From contig ASPJ01000037.1 in assembly GCA_000405805.1 (NCBI GenBank), forward strand, positions 1 to 9,987: DNA of 9,987 nt, given 5' to 3'. The position numbers and the translations under genes were made by a program. This document shows positions 1-6,224 of this stretch, piece by piece. Positions within the stretch are counted from its first letter, which is position 1; every line of letters starts with the position of its first letter. The stretch is from Fidelibacterota bacterium SCGC AAA003-L08. GTDB taxonomy: Bacteria; Fidelibacterota; Marinisomatia; SCGC-AAA003-L08; D37C17. The notes beneath the pieces were generated by a model. The model ran no database searches. It worked only from the letters and a program-made list of their open reading frames with translations, and was not told the DNA's origin.

Positions 1-362
1 TTCTTACTCATAGCAGGGACATATACTCCAGTTGTACTTATATCTCATATGAAAGATACCTGGGTTATATATCTTTTTATATTAATTTGGGGCATGACAA
101 TTTTTGGCATTACAGGTGAGTTTTTGTTCACTAAAAAATTTAAATCCATAGAACTCTTTATGTATATTGCTATGGGGTGGATGTCTCTTATCGCCATTAA
201 ACCTTTATTAGAATTACCTATGGAATGTTTTATTTGGATTTTTACTGGAGGTGTTATTTATTCTTTAGGAATTATTTTTTATCAATGGGAGAGCTTGCCA
301 TATAGTCACACTATTTGGCATTTATTTGTTCTAGGTGGAAGCATCTCTCATTTTATAGCTAT
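1..362 (+). repeat. Inverted repeat, arm 1 (362 bp, identical to the reverse complement of 4897-5258)
   Basis: I aligned this stretch base by base with the reverse complement of 4897-5258 and found no mismatch or gap. It runs from the first base of the window, so it may extend further left, and ends with the palindromic octamer ATAGCTAT at 355-362. The next base is G here and C in the other copy. The arm lies wholly inside the hemolysin III gene and has no transposon-like ends. Confidence 0.97.
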
Positions 363-375
363 GTTTTATATATAG
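1..375 (+). CDS. Hemolysin III (PAQR-like) family membrane protein, C-terminal part, 5' truncated by window edge
   Basis: The frame is open from base 1 to the TAG at 373-375 and encodes 124 residues, equal to residues 89-212 of the family protein whose start lies at 5522 on the other strand. It begins inside the GTYTP segment and holds the last membrane helices, with the conserved HTIWH motif (H191 and H195 in full-length numbering) that supplies metal ligands in the PAQR/CREST superfamily, and a further His at 205. This copy ends naturally, SHFIA then MFYI and a stop, giving a full protein of 212 residues, normal for the family. It is therefore the authentic 3' end, while the copy at 4839-5522 has a foreign tail. 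Bacterial members are integral inner-membrane proteins; despite the name, few have shown haemolysis and their physiological role is unsettled. Confidence 0.88.
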   Translation, partial: FLLIAGTYTPVVLISHMKDTWVIYLFILIWGMTIFGITGEFLFTKKFKSIELFMYIAMGWMSLIAIKPLLELPMECFIWIFTGGVIYSLGIIFYQWESLPYSHTIWHLFVLGGSISHFIAMFYI

Positions 376-415
376 TATTATAGTTTTAACATTTTTTTAT
401 GAGAAAACTCATTGA

Positions 416-838
416 TTAGCCGTCAGTTCCTTCTTCAATCCCCTTTAAGTCACCTGAAAACTTACCTGTTTCAACATTGTATTCAACATACTTTCCATCA
501 CCACCGCCCATTTGGTCAGTTCCTGTAGCAGTAATAGTTCCTGTTTGTCCATCAGCATCAACAGTAAGATCAAATGTCCAGTTTGCTTCAAGTGTTTTAG
601 GCATAGTATATAAACCAGCATCTATAACTTCTTGTAAGTCAGAAGGATATTCGCCGCCATATTGTTGTGAGTATATAGTACATTTTTTATGTATATCTTT
701 GAGTGCTATTTTTGCTTCAGAAGCGTAGCCTTTTTCTACATAATTGAAGTAAGTAGGAACAGCTACTGTAGCTACAGTAGTGGCAACCTCTTTGCATCCA
801 AACAAAAACAAACATAATAGTATTAATATATTTCTCAT
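416..838 (-). CDS. Predicted lipoprotein with a pilin/pseudopilin-like segment, 140 aa
   Basis: The ATG at 838 is preceded by AAGGAT about 7 bases upstream, a good ribosome binding site. The first 15 residues are a short signal peptide ending in LFGC, a likely lipobox with acylation at Cys15; the Phe at -2 is less usual. Residues about 23-60 look like the N-terminal helix and following region of type IV pilins and type II secretion pseudopilins: a V/A/T-rich stretch, then VPTYFNYVEKGYASEAK, followed by a conserved-looking Tyr-rich helix with YPSDLQEVIDAG. The C-terminal part is Gly- and Asp-rich and likely beta-stranded. The hydrophobic helix is about 8 residues shorter than in a true pilin, and Glu5 of the prepilin motif is not in place, so assembly into a pilus is doubtful. 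The gene converges with hemolysin III and has its own predicted promoter. Function unknown. Confidence 0.75.
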   Translation of the reverse strand: MRNILILLCLFLFGCKEVATTVATVAVPTYFNYVEKGYASEAKIALKDIHKKCTIYSQQYGGEYPSDLQEVIDAGLYTMPKTLEANWTFDLTVDADGQTGTITATGTDQMGGGDGKYVEYNVETGKFSGDLKGIEEGTDG

Positions 839-861
839 TAATTATCCTTAATAGTTACCTA

Positions 862-890
862 AGTATAATGAAATTATTATATACTAGCAA
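862..890 (-). promoter_or_regulatory. Predicted sigma-70-type promoter for the pilin-like lipoprotein gene
   Basis: On the minus strand TTGCTA (890-885, 4 of 6 matches to the -35 consensus) is followed after exactly 17 bases by TATACT (867-862, 5 of 6 to the -10 consensus). It sits between the tRNA-Phe terminator and the ribosome binding site and would give a leader of roughly 17 bases. The region is very AT-rich, so chance matches are easy, and FCB bacteria often use a different promoter consensus. Confidence 0.35.
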
Positions 891-895
891 ACTAA

Positions 896-920
896 AACCC
901 CTCGCATTACACAAGGGGTT
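896..920 (-). terminator. Rho-independent terminator of tRNA-Phe
   Basis: Read on the minus strand, AACCCCT (920-914) pairs with AGGGGTT (902-896) around an 11-base loop, and the hairpin is followed by a short T-rich run (897-894 gives TTTT) and then AGTTTG. It begins 5 bases after the 3' end of the tRNA, the expected place, and separates the tRNA from the lipoprotein gene downstream. Confidence 0.75.
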
Positions 921-925
921 AGAAG

Positions 926-998
<73 letters not shown>

Positions 999-1101
999 AG
1001 GTAAATATTTTAAATTAAAAGCTATTAAAATTAAGGATTATAGAATTTAAATTAATAATTCTTTTTTAATATTTTAGATAAAATAAGATAATTTATACAT
1101 T

Positions 1102-1719
1102 ATGATTGACATTATATTAGCAACTCACAATAAAGATAAACAGAAAGAACTTTCTAAAGCTCTAAATTCAAAAGATGTAAATATTCTTTCTCTACAAGAT
1201 TTCCCTGAAATTGGGGAAATTATCGAGGATGGTGAAACATTAACAGATAATGCTCTTATCAAAGCACGTGAGGTATATAGAATAACAGGAATTCCAAGTA
1301 TTTCTGATGATACTGGCCTTGAAGTTGATGCGCTGGGTGGAGCTCCAGGCGTATTTTCAGCACGATATGCAGGCGAAAACTGTTCATATTTAGATAATGT
1401 AAATAAAATTTTAAAAAGTATGTCTAAAATCCCAATAGATCTTAGAGGAGCCCAATTTAAAACAATCATGGTTTTTGTATCAGAAAAAATGGAACTAGTC
1501 TCTGAAGGGAGCGTAAAAGGTTTGATTACAAAGGAGGCGAAAGGTATTGGAGGGTTTGGATATGACCCCGTATTTTATATACCAGAAATGATGAAAACTT
1601 TTGCAGAAATGACTATTGAAGAAAAGAACAGAATTTCACACCGTGGGATAGCTACTCGTAATATGATTGATTTATTGTGTTCTCACCAAATAATCCCTAA
1701 TTCACAGGAGAATGCCTAG
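1102..1719 (+). CDS. rdgB: XTP/dITP diphosphatase (non-canonical purine NTP pyrophosphatase), RdgB/HAM1 family
   Basis: RdgB hydrolyses dITP, ITP and XTP to the monophosphate and pyrophosphate, keeping deaminated purines out of DNA and RNA; it acts in the cytosol as a dimer and needs Mg2+. The 205-residue product is full length for the family (about 195-205). Diagnostic motifs are present in order: THNKDK near residue 8 (nucleotide-binding), DDTGLEVDALGGAPG at 69-83, with the catalytic Asp69/Asp70 pair, GFGYDPVF near 152, and SHRG at 179-182 for base recognition. The start is the only sensible ATG; no clear Shine-Dalgarno sequence precedes it, as is common in AT-rich FCB genomes. The end of the gene carries AGGAG at 1706-1710, which may serve initiation just downstream. 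sprA starts 17 bases after the stop, so the two are probably co-transcribed. Confidence 0.96.
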   Translation: MIDIILATHNKDKQKELSKALNSKDVNILSLQDFPEIGEIIEDGETLTDNALIKAREVYRITGIPSISDDTGLEVDALGGAPGVFSARYAGENCSYLDNVNKILKSMSKIPIDLRGAQFKTIMVFVSEKMELVSEGSVKGLITKEAKGIGGFGYDPVFYIPEMMKTFAEMTIEEKNRISHRGIATRNMIDLLCSHQIIPNSQENA

Positions 1720-1736
1720 CGAATATTGTTACAATT

Positions 1737-4700
1737 GTGTTATTTGTTAATCATATAAAACAAATAGTAAAGATATTCTTATTTTTCTTTTTATCGTTAA
1801 ATGTAATTTTAGCGAATCAGGAGAGTTACGTCAATACGGACAAAGTTATTAAAAATATGAAATTACTACATCGAGTAGTGGATCCTATTGAAATTCTACC
1901 TATAAAAAGAAATCATATTTATAGAAAAAATAAATTAAACTTTCATAAATCGAAAACATTCTCTCTTGTAATTAGCGATAATAATTGGAATAAAGATTTT
2001 ATTAATTCAGTGAATAAATTAAGAAAATCAGATATTGGTGTTGAAGCAGGACTTATTGAAAAATCGTTAGTTGTGTTCAATAGATATGATAATTTTGATA
2101 TGCAGCTTCCAGCAGTAATATCAGTTAAATGGTATAAACAAGCTTCATTGAAAAGAAATCTCGAAATTCTTACGGCAACTTATTTTAAGAATGAATTAAT
2201 TAGAGAAGGACAGATATCTTCTGGTAAATCATTAAATATATTTAACCAAGAAGTCGCAGGGACTGAAGTTAAATTAAATATAGATGGAGAATTAACAGTT
2301 CGAGGGGATGTTAATTTTCAAGATAGAGAAATTATATCTATGAACCAAACTGAGAGTTCTAATTGGGATTTAGATATAGAACAGACTCAAAAATTTGGAA
2401 TTGATGGAACTATAGGTGATAGAATATTTGTAGAAATTGATCAGAATTCAGAAGCTACCTTCTCATGGGATAATGATTTAAGTTTAGAATATAGAGGCAA
2501 AGAGAATGATATCTTAAAAAGTGCAGAAGGAGGGAATATTAGCTTATCATTGCCAGCTTCCCAATTTGTAAGTGTTGGTAGTGGTAAAAATGAAGGACTC
2601 TTTGGTGTCAAATTAGCTCACGCAATTGGACCTTTGACAATCAATACTATCGTATCAAGAGAACAAGTTAAAAAATCTCAAGAAAAATATACAGGAGGAG
2701 AAGCTTCTGGTGAAAATGAACTTAATGATTATAATTTTATAAGGGGCGTATACTTTTTTATTGATGAAAAATTTAGGAATCAATTTTATCCATTAAATGA
2801 TAATGGAGAGCATTTTATTGATAATGATTATGTGATTAGTAATTTTAGAGTTTATAAAACTGTATCACAATATGATGTAAATGTAAAATCAAATGTTGAA
2901 GCATATATAGATCCATCCGATACGTCCTCATATTCTCAGAAAGGTGGACTATGGATAAAAATGGATGATAAAATAGATTATGATATTAATAGAAAAGAAG
3001 GTTGGGTAAGGCTGAATAATGTTGGTTCAGATGAGGCTGTAGCCTTAGCATATACCCTCGGGAGAATTGATGAATCAGATGCTGATAACCATATAGAAAT
3101 AGATTCATTAACATATACTGATATTGAGGACATTCCAGATGACTATTGCTTGTTAGATGGTTGGGAATTAGGAGATGATTGTGGTGATATTGAAGACATT
3201 GATTATCAAGAACTTAATGGAGAACCTGGATTTCAAGATCCAGAACCATTAATATTAAAATTAATCAAGGATACTTATCTGCCAGGACAACTACAACCTA
3301 CATCTCCAACTTGGGGATTAATGTTTAAAAATGTATATTCATTAGGGTCTGCAAATATTGATTTACAATCACTAGAAGTTGAAATAATTCATGATAAAGG
3401 AGCAGGTTTAATTCATACTCATAATCCTGAGAGTGGTAGATCATATTCTAATATTTTTGGAATTGATACTGAAGATGGAAATTATCAGGATGTTCCTGGT
3501 GGAGATGGGAAAATAGATATCAGGCAAACAATCATAGATGATATTAGAGGCGAGTTATTTTTACCATACCATCTACCATTTTCATATGATTATATTGGTA
3601 GGCAGGATAATCAAGGCAATTATATTAATCAATTTGGAGATACTATTGATTCTACAAATGCAATATACTGGGGAAATAATTCAATTGAGTTAGATGATAT
3701 CATTGATATAAGCTTGATAGACCCTAATAATAATTGTTGTTATGAATCTGAAGAATCAGATTTGGGCCCAGAAATGTATTATAGCAGTTCATCTAGTTAT
3801 ACCCCAAGCACAGAATTTATTATTAAAACTAGATTTTCATCTTCATCAAGATCGTCAATTATCAGATTATCAGGATTTATGATTGTCCCAGATAGTGAAA
3901 CAGTTACATTAAATGGAGTTGTATTGCAAAGAGGTAGTGACTATTCTATTAATTATGATTCTGGTACGATTGATTTTTCTAATCAACAGGCAACAGACCC
4001 AACAGCAAACTTAGTTATCACATATGAAGAAAATGAGATTATTTCATTTGATCAAAAATTGTTAGCTGGAACTCATTTGAAATATGATTTTAATGATTAT
4101 AGCTTCTTGACTGGAGGATTATATTACTATAACCAATCAATTGTTAATGATAAAGTGAATGTTGGCAGCGAACCAATGAGAAATTTTATCTGGAATATTG
4201 CGGGAAGATATAAACAAGACATGGACCTTTTTACTAAGGGAGTTAATATGCTCCCTTTAATTGAAACTTCGAAACCATCAAGTTTTAATATAGAAGGAGA
4301 ATATGCAGAGGTTTATCCTAACCCTAATCCATTGGGGCAGGCATTTATTGATGATTTTGAATCATCTAAAAGAACTACCAGCCCGAATATATTGAGCCGG
4401 CAATGGAAGCGTTCTTCAATTCCTGCCGAAGATAATTTTGGTGGCTATATCCGTTCACATATGTCATGGTATAATCCCTATAATGATATCTTGACACGTA
4501 ATATATGGCCAAATCAGGAAACTAGTAGCAGGGCAAATAATGAAAGAACAAAAACTTTATGGCTACAAACATATTTTTCTGATTCAGAGGATAATACTAA
4601 TACTATTAATTGGAGCGGGATTACTACAACCTTATTTGATTATAATCAGGAAAGAAGTAAGTATATAGATGTTTGGCTAAATGATAGTGATGTTGATAAT

Positions 4701-4928
4701 TCGGATTTCAAATTACATATAGATATTGGCCAAATTAGTGAGGATCAAGATGGTGATGGAAAATTTGATTCTGAAGATCAGGCTCTATATGGTGGTGGTG
4801 TAGGTAATAAGAAATTTGATTTAGGAGAAGATACAGGACTAGATGGCTGTCTTGATATGAATGAAACAGGTTTTAGTTATACTGATTTTGATAATGATAG
4901 CTATAAAATGAGAGATGCTTCCACCTAG
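1737..4928 (+). CDS. sprA: T9SS outer-membrane translocon protein SprA, N-terminal half (truncated at a sequence junction)
   Basis: SprA forms the very large beta-barrel channel through which type IX secretion substrates cross the outer membrane; homologues are usually near or above 2,000 residues. A GTG start gives a signal peptide, with a hydrophobic core at residues 13-25 and likely cleavage after Ala26. Family hallmarks follow: QKFGIDGTIGDRIFVEID near 214-232, a GKENDILKSAEGGNISL stretch near 255 leading to LFGVKL, and IDDFESS near 870 followed by a Trp-containing region. Near 1003-1011 is a DxDGDGxxD acidic loop resembling calcium-binding loops, then GEDTGLDG near 1030. An acidic insert with two Cys (about 467-490) and a Ser-rich tract (about 680-705) also stand out. 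Native sequence ends at Tyr1056 (base 4904). The last seven residues, KMRDAST, are read from antisense hemolysin III DNA, so the ORF end is artificial and roughly half the protein is missing. Confidence 0.88.
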   Translation: MLFVNHIKQIVKIFLFFFLSLNVILANQESYVNTDKVIKNMKLLHRVVDPIEILPIKRNHIYRKNKLNFHKSKTFSLVISDNNWNKDFINSVNKLRKSDIGVEAGLIEKSLVVFNRYDNFDMQLPAVISVKWYKQASLKRNLEILTATYFKNELIREGQISSGKSLNIFNQEVAGTEVKLNIDGELTVRGDVNFQDREIISMNQTESSNWDLDIEQTQKFGIDGTIGDRIFVEIDQNSEATFSWDNDLSLEYRGKENDILKSAEGGNISLSLPASQFVSVGSGKNEGLFGVKLAHAIGPLTINTIVSREQVKKSQEKYTGGEASGENELNDYNFIRGVYFFIDEKFRNQFYPLNDNGEHFIDNDYVISNFRVYKTVSQYDVNVKSNVEAYIDPSDTSSYSQKGGLWIKMDDKIDYDINRKEGWVRLNNVGSDEAVALAYTLGRIDESDADNHIEIDSLTYTDIEDIPDDYCLLDGWELGDDCGDIEDIDYQELNGEPGFQDPEPLILKLIKDTYLPGQLQPTSPTWGLMFKNVYSLGSANIDLQSLEVEIIHDKGAGLIHTHNPESGRSYSNIFGIDTEDGNYQDVPGGDGKIDIRQTIIDDIRGELFLPYHLPFSYDYIGRQDNQGNYINQFGDTIDSTNAIYWGNNSIELDDIIDISLIDPNNNCCYESEESDLGPEMYYSSSSSYTPSTEFIIKTRFSSSSRSSIIRLSGFMIVPDSETVTLNGVVLQRGSDYSINYDSGTIDFSNQQATDPTANLVITYEENEIISFDQKLLAGTHLKYDFNDYSFLTGGLYYYNQSIVNDKVNVGSEPMRNFIWNIAGRYKQDMDLFTKGVNMLPLIETSKPSSFNIEGEYAEVYPNPNPLGQAFIDDFESSKRTTSPNILSRQWKRSSIPAEDNFGGYIRSHMSWYNPYNDILTRNIWPNQETSSRANNERTKTLWLQTYFSDSEDNTNTINWSGITTTLFDYNQERSKYIDVWLNDSDVDNSDFKLHIDIGQISEDQDGDGKFDSEDQALYGGGVGNKKFDLGEDTGLDGCLDMNETGFSYTDFDNDSYKMRDAST

Positions 4929-5522
4929 AACAAATAAATGCCAAATAGTGTGACTATATGGCAAGCTCTCCCATTGATAAAAAATAATTCCTAAAGAATA
5001 AATAACACCTCCAGTAAAAATCCAAATAAAACATTCCATAGGTAATTCTAATAAAGGTTTAATGGCGATAAGAGACATCCACCCCATAGCAATATACATA
5101 AAGAGTTCTATGGATTTAAATTTTTTAGTGAACAAAAACTCACCTGTAATGCCAAAAATTGTCATGCCCCAAATTAATATAAAAAGATATATAACCCAGG
5201 TATCTTTCATATGAGATATAAGTACAACTGGAGTATATGTCCCTGCTATGAGTAAGAAAATAGCTGAATGATCAAATCTTTTGAATATCTTTTTTAATTT
5301 ACTATCTGTACTATAATGATATAGAGTGGAACTCAAGTAAAGAAGACCTAATGTCATTCCAAATATAGAAAATCCTATTGTTCTCCATATATCTCCATCG
5401 GGATTATTATAATAAAGAAGAATAAATGACCCTGCTATGCTTAAAAAGAACCCAAGACCATGAGTAATACTATTAGCAAATTCTTCATCTAGCGAGTGAT
5501 TATTTATTTTTTCGTTATTCAA
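4839..5522 (-). CDS. Hemolysin III (PAQR-like) family membrane protein with foreign C-terminal tail
   Basis: Residues 1-208 are a nearly complete hemolysin III family protein with about seven membrane helices. It shows SITHG at 18-22, SSTLYH with Ser65 and His69, FDHS with Asp84, GTYTP at 94-98, and HTIWH at 191-195. Ser65-x3-His69, Asp84 and His191-x3-His195 are the conserved residues of the PAQR/CREST superfamily, and the His residues bind metal in solved members. The start is TTG at 5522, overlapping the TGA of the preceding frame (TTGA); GGGGA lies 9 bases upstream, and the ATG and GTG just before it run straight into stops. From residue 209 on, the reading frame enters DNA complementary to sprA, giving 19 unrelated residues (209-227). 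The genuine end is MFYI, as found at 361-372. The gene is most likely one locus represented twice in the window. Confidence 0.87.
   Translation of the reverse strand: MNNEKINNHSLDEEFANSITHGLGFFLSIAGSFILLYYNNPDGDIWRTIGFSIFGMTLGLLYLSSTLYHYSTDSKLKKIFKRFDHSAIFLLIAGTYTPVVLISHMKDTWVIYLFILIWGMTIFGITGEFLFTKKFKSIELFMYIAMGWMSLIAIKPLLELPMECFIWIFTGGVIYSLGIIFYQWESLPYSHTIWHLFVLGGSISHFIAIIIKISITKTCFIHIKTAI
4897..5258 (-). repeat. Inverted repeat, arm 2 (362 bp, identical to the reverse complement of 1-362)
   Basis: Base-by-base comparison with 1-362 shows complete identity. The inner boundary is the palindrome ATAGCTAT at 4897-4904, which belongs equally to the sprA frame and to the hemolysin III copy. On the outer side, homology cannot be followed past 5258 because the other arm meets the window edge. 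The spacer between arms (363-4896) holds the lipoprotein, tRNA-Phe, rdgB and the sprA fragment. Confidence 0.97.
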
Positions 5523-5845
5523 TATTCACATTCCCCTAAATCTAAGATATCACATTTTTTACAATAATTAGATGCATCTGGGTCTGTACACCCAATATAG
5601 AGTTTTAACCTACCACTTCTAGCTTTATTTTTGAGAAAATTCTTCTTCAATATTTTTGGAATAATCCTTTCAGATACTCGAACTAGATCATGATCTTTCC
5701 CAAATGAGCTTATATCTGCTGACCATGCCACTTCATCTTGCAATAATAAAATTATATTATATTCTTTAATATATCCTTCACGAGTACGTTCTTTAGTCCC
5801 ATGGTTTTTCCATGACAGGAGAAGTATCAACACATACAAGACCAT
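5519..5845 (-). CDS. C-terminal fragment of an unrecognised protein with a CTDPxAxNY motif
   Basis: The open frame is 108 codons, but about the first 16 residues (5845 to roughly 5800) are an out-of-frame reading of the queG fragment, so the real content is the remaining 90 or so residues. I do not recognise the family. The middle is a mixed helical region with EVAWSADISSFGKDHDLVRV, then a basic segment. The last 24 residues begin GCTDPDASNYC and contain four Cys, ending GECEY. This resembles the GCTDPxAxNY...DDGSCxY motif seen in many secreted proteins of marine FCB bacteria, but with a CxxC in place of the usual spacer. No credible start codon exists in its own sequence, so the gene has lost its 5' part at a junction near 5800. 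Its TGA overlaps the TTG start of hemolysin III, which suggests these two are true neighbours and translationally coupled. Confidence 0.5.
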   Translation of the reverse strand: MVLYVLILLLSWKNHGTKERTREGYIKEYNIILLLQDEVAWSADISSFGKDHDLVRVSERIIPKILKKNFLKNKARSGRLKLYIGCTDPDASNYCKKCDILDLGECEY

Positions 5846-6218
5846 TTAAATCAGAATCATATTTTTTTATTTCATCCAGTAATTGATATAATTTTTTCTT
5901 GATAACTACATGGTAATCATCACCCCATGCATAGTTTGATATTTTCCCAATGTTACTATCAGAATTTACTCTCTCTGTATAATAATTCTGAGTAACTAGA
6001 ATAACTGATTTTGCATCCGGGTAGTATTTAAATATATCTACTCTCTCTGATAATCTGGATTTCATCCACTCCATTTGAGCATGATATCCATTATCTACCC
6101 AGGATGAGAGTCTGTTATAATCTTCTTTATATGAATTTGCTTTGGCTATTCCAATATGAGCAAAAGAAAAATCTTTTGCAATTTTTTTAATTTGTTCTGT
6201 TAATGGGAGGGATTTCAA
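5793..6218 (-). pseudogene. queG: Epoxyqueuosine reductase QueG, N-terminal fragment
   Basis: QueG reduces epoxyqueuosine to queuosine at the wobble base of GUN-anticodon tRNAs, using cobalamin and two 4Fe-4S clusters; the full enzyme has about 310-380 residues. Only 141 residues are present. They match the N-terminal domain: RLSSWVDNGYHAQMEWM near 36-52, a SERVDIFKYYPDAKSVILV region, and VDTSPVMEKPW at 130-140, where Asp131 corresponds to the conserved Asp proposed as proton donor. The match stops after Trp140 and a stop codon follows at once. None of the three downstream frames shows the CxxCxxCxxxCP ferredoxin motifs, so a simple frameshift does not restore the gene. The likely start is TTG at 6218, 6 bases after the TatT-like gene; there is no good ribosome binding site, and the first internal Met comes too late. 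As it stands it cannot be an active reductase. Confidence 0.8.
5800..5814. other. Short hairpin at the queG / CTDP-fragment junction
   Basis: CATGG (5800-5804) and CCATG (5810-5814) form a perfect 5-bp inverted repeat around TTTTT. The break in queG similarity, just after the Trp codon, falls at the left side of this hairpin. It may mark the point of a template switch or deletion, or be coincidence; a stem this short is frequent by chance. Confidence 0.35.
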
Positions 6219-6224
6219 AAAGTA

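Noticed and set aside
399..412. Hairpin ATGAG-AAAA-CTCAT as a bidirectional terminator between the convergent hemolysin III and lipoprotein genes
   Set aside because: The stem is only 5 AT-rich pairs. On the plus strand the T run precedes rather than follows the hairpin, and on the minus strand it is followed by A residues.
477..728. Plus-strand open frame opposite the lipoprotein gene
   Set aside because: It is antisense to a gene with signal peptide, lipobox and ribosome binding site; its own composition (Ser, Pro, Cys) is typical of a shadow frame.
1000..1101. Divergent promoters between tRNA-Phe and rdgB
   Set aside because: The gap is nearly all A and T. A TATAAT on the minus strand (1042-1037) has no matching -35 element, and nothing on the plus strand stands out from background.
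1125..1469. Minus-strand open frame opposite rdgB
   Set aside because: It lies fully within a clear rdgB gene and shows no recognisable motif or ribosome binding site.
4839..4898. Extended C-terminal tail of hemolysin III (residues 209-227) as a real domain
   Set aside because: It is the reverse complement of the sprA coding frame, and the other copy shows a different, short natural end.
5519..6218. queG interrupted by a single sequencing frameshift
   Set aside because: I translated all three downstream frames. Two stop quickly, and the open one has no CxxCxxCxxxCP cluster motifs and no QueG-like sequence.
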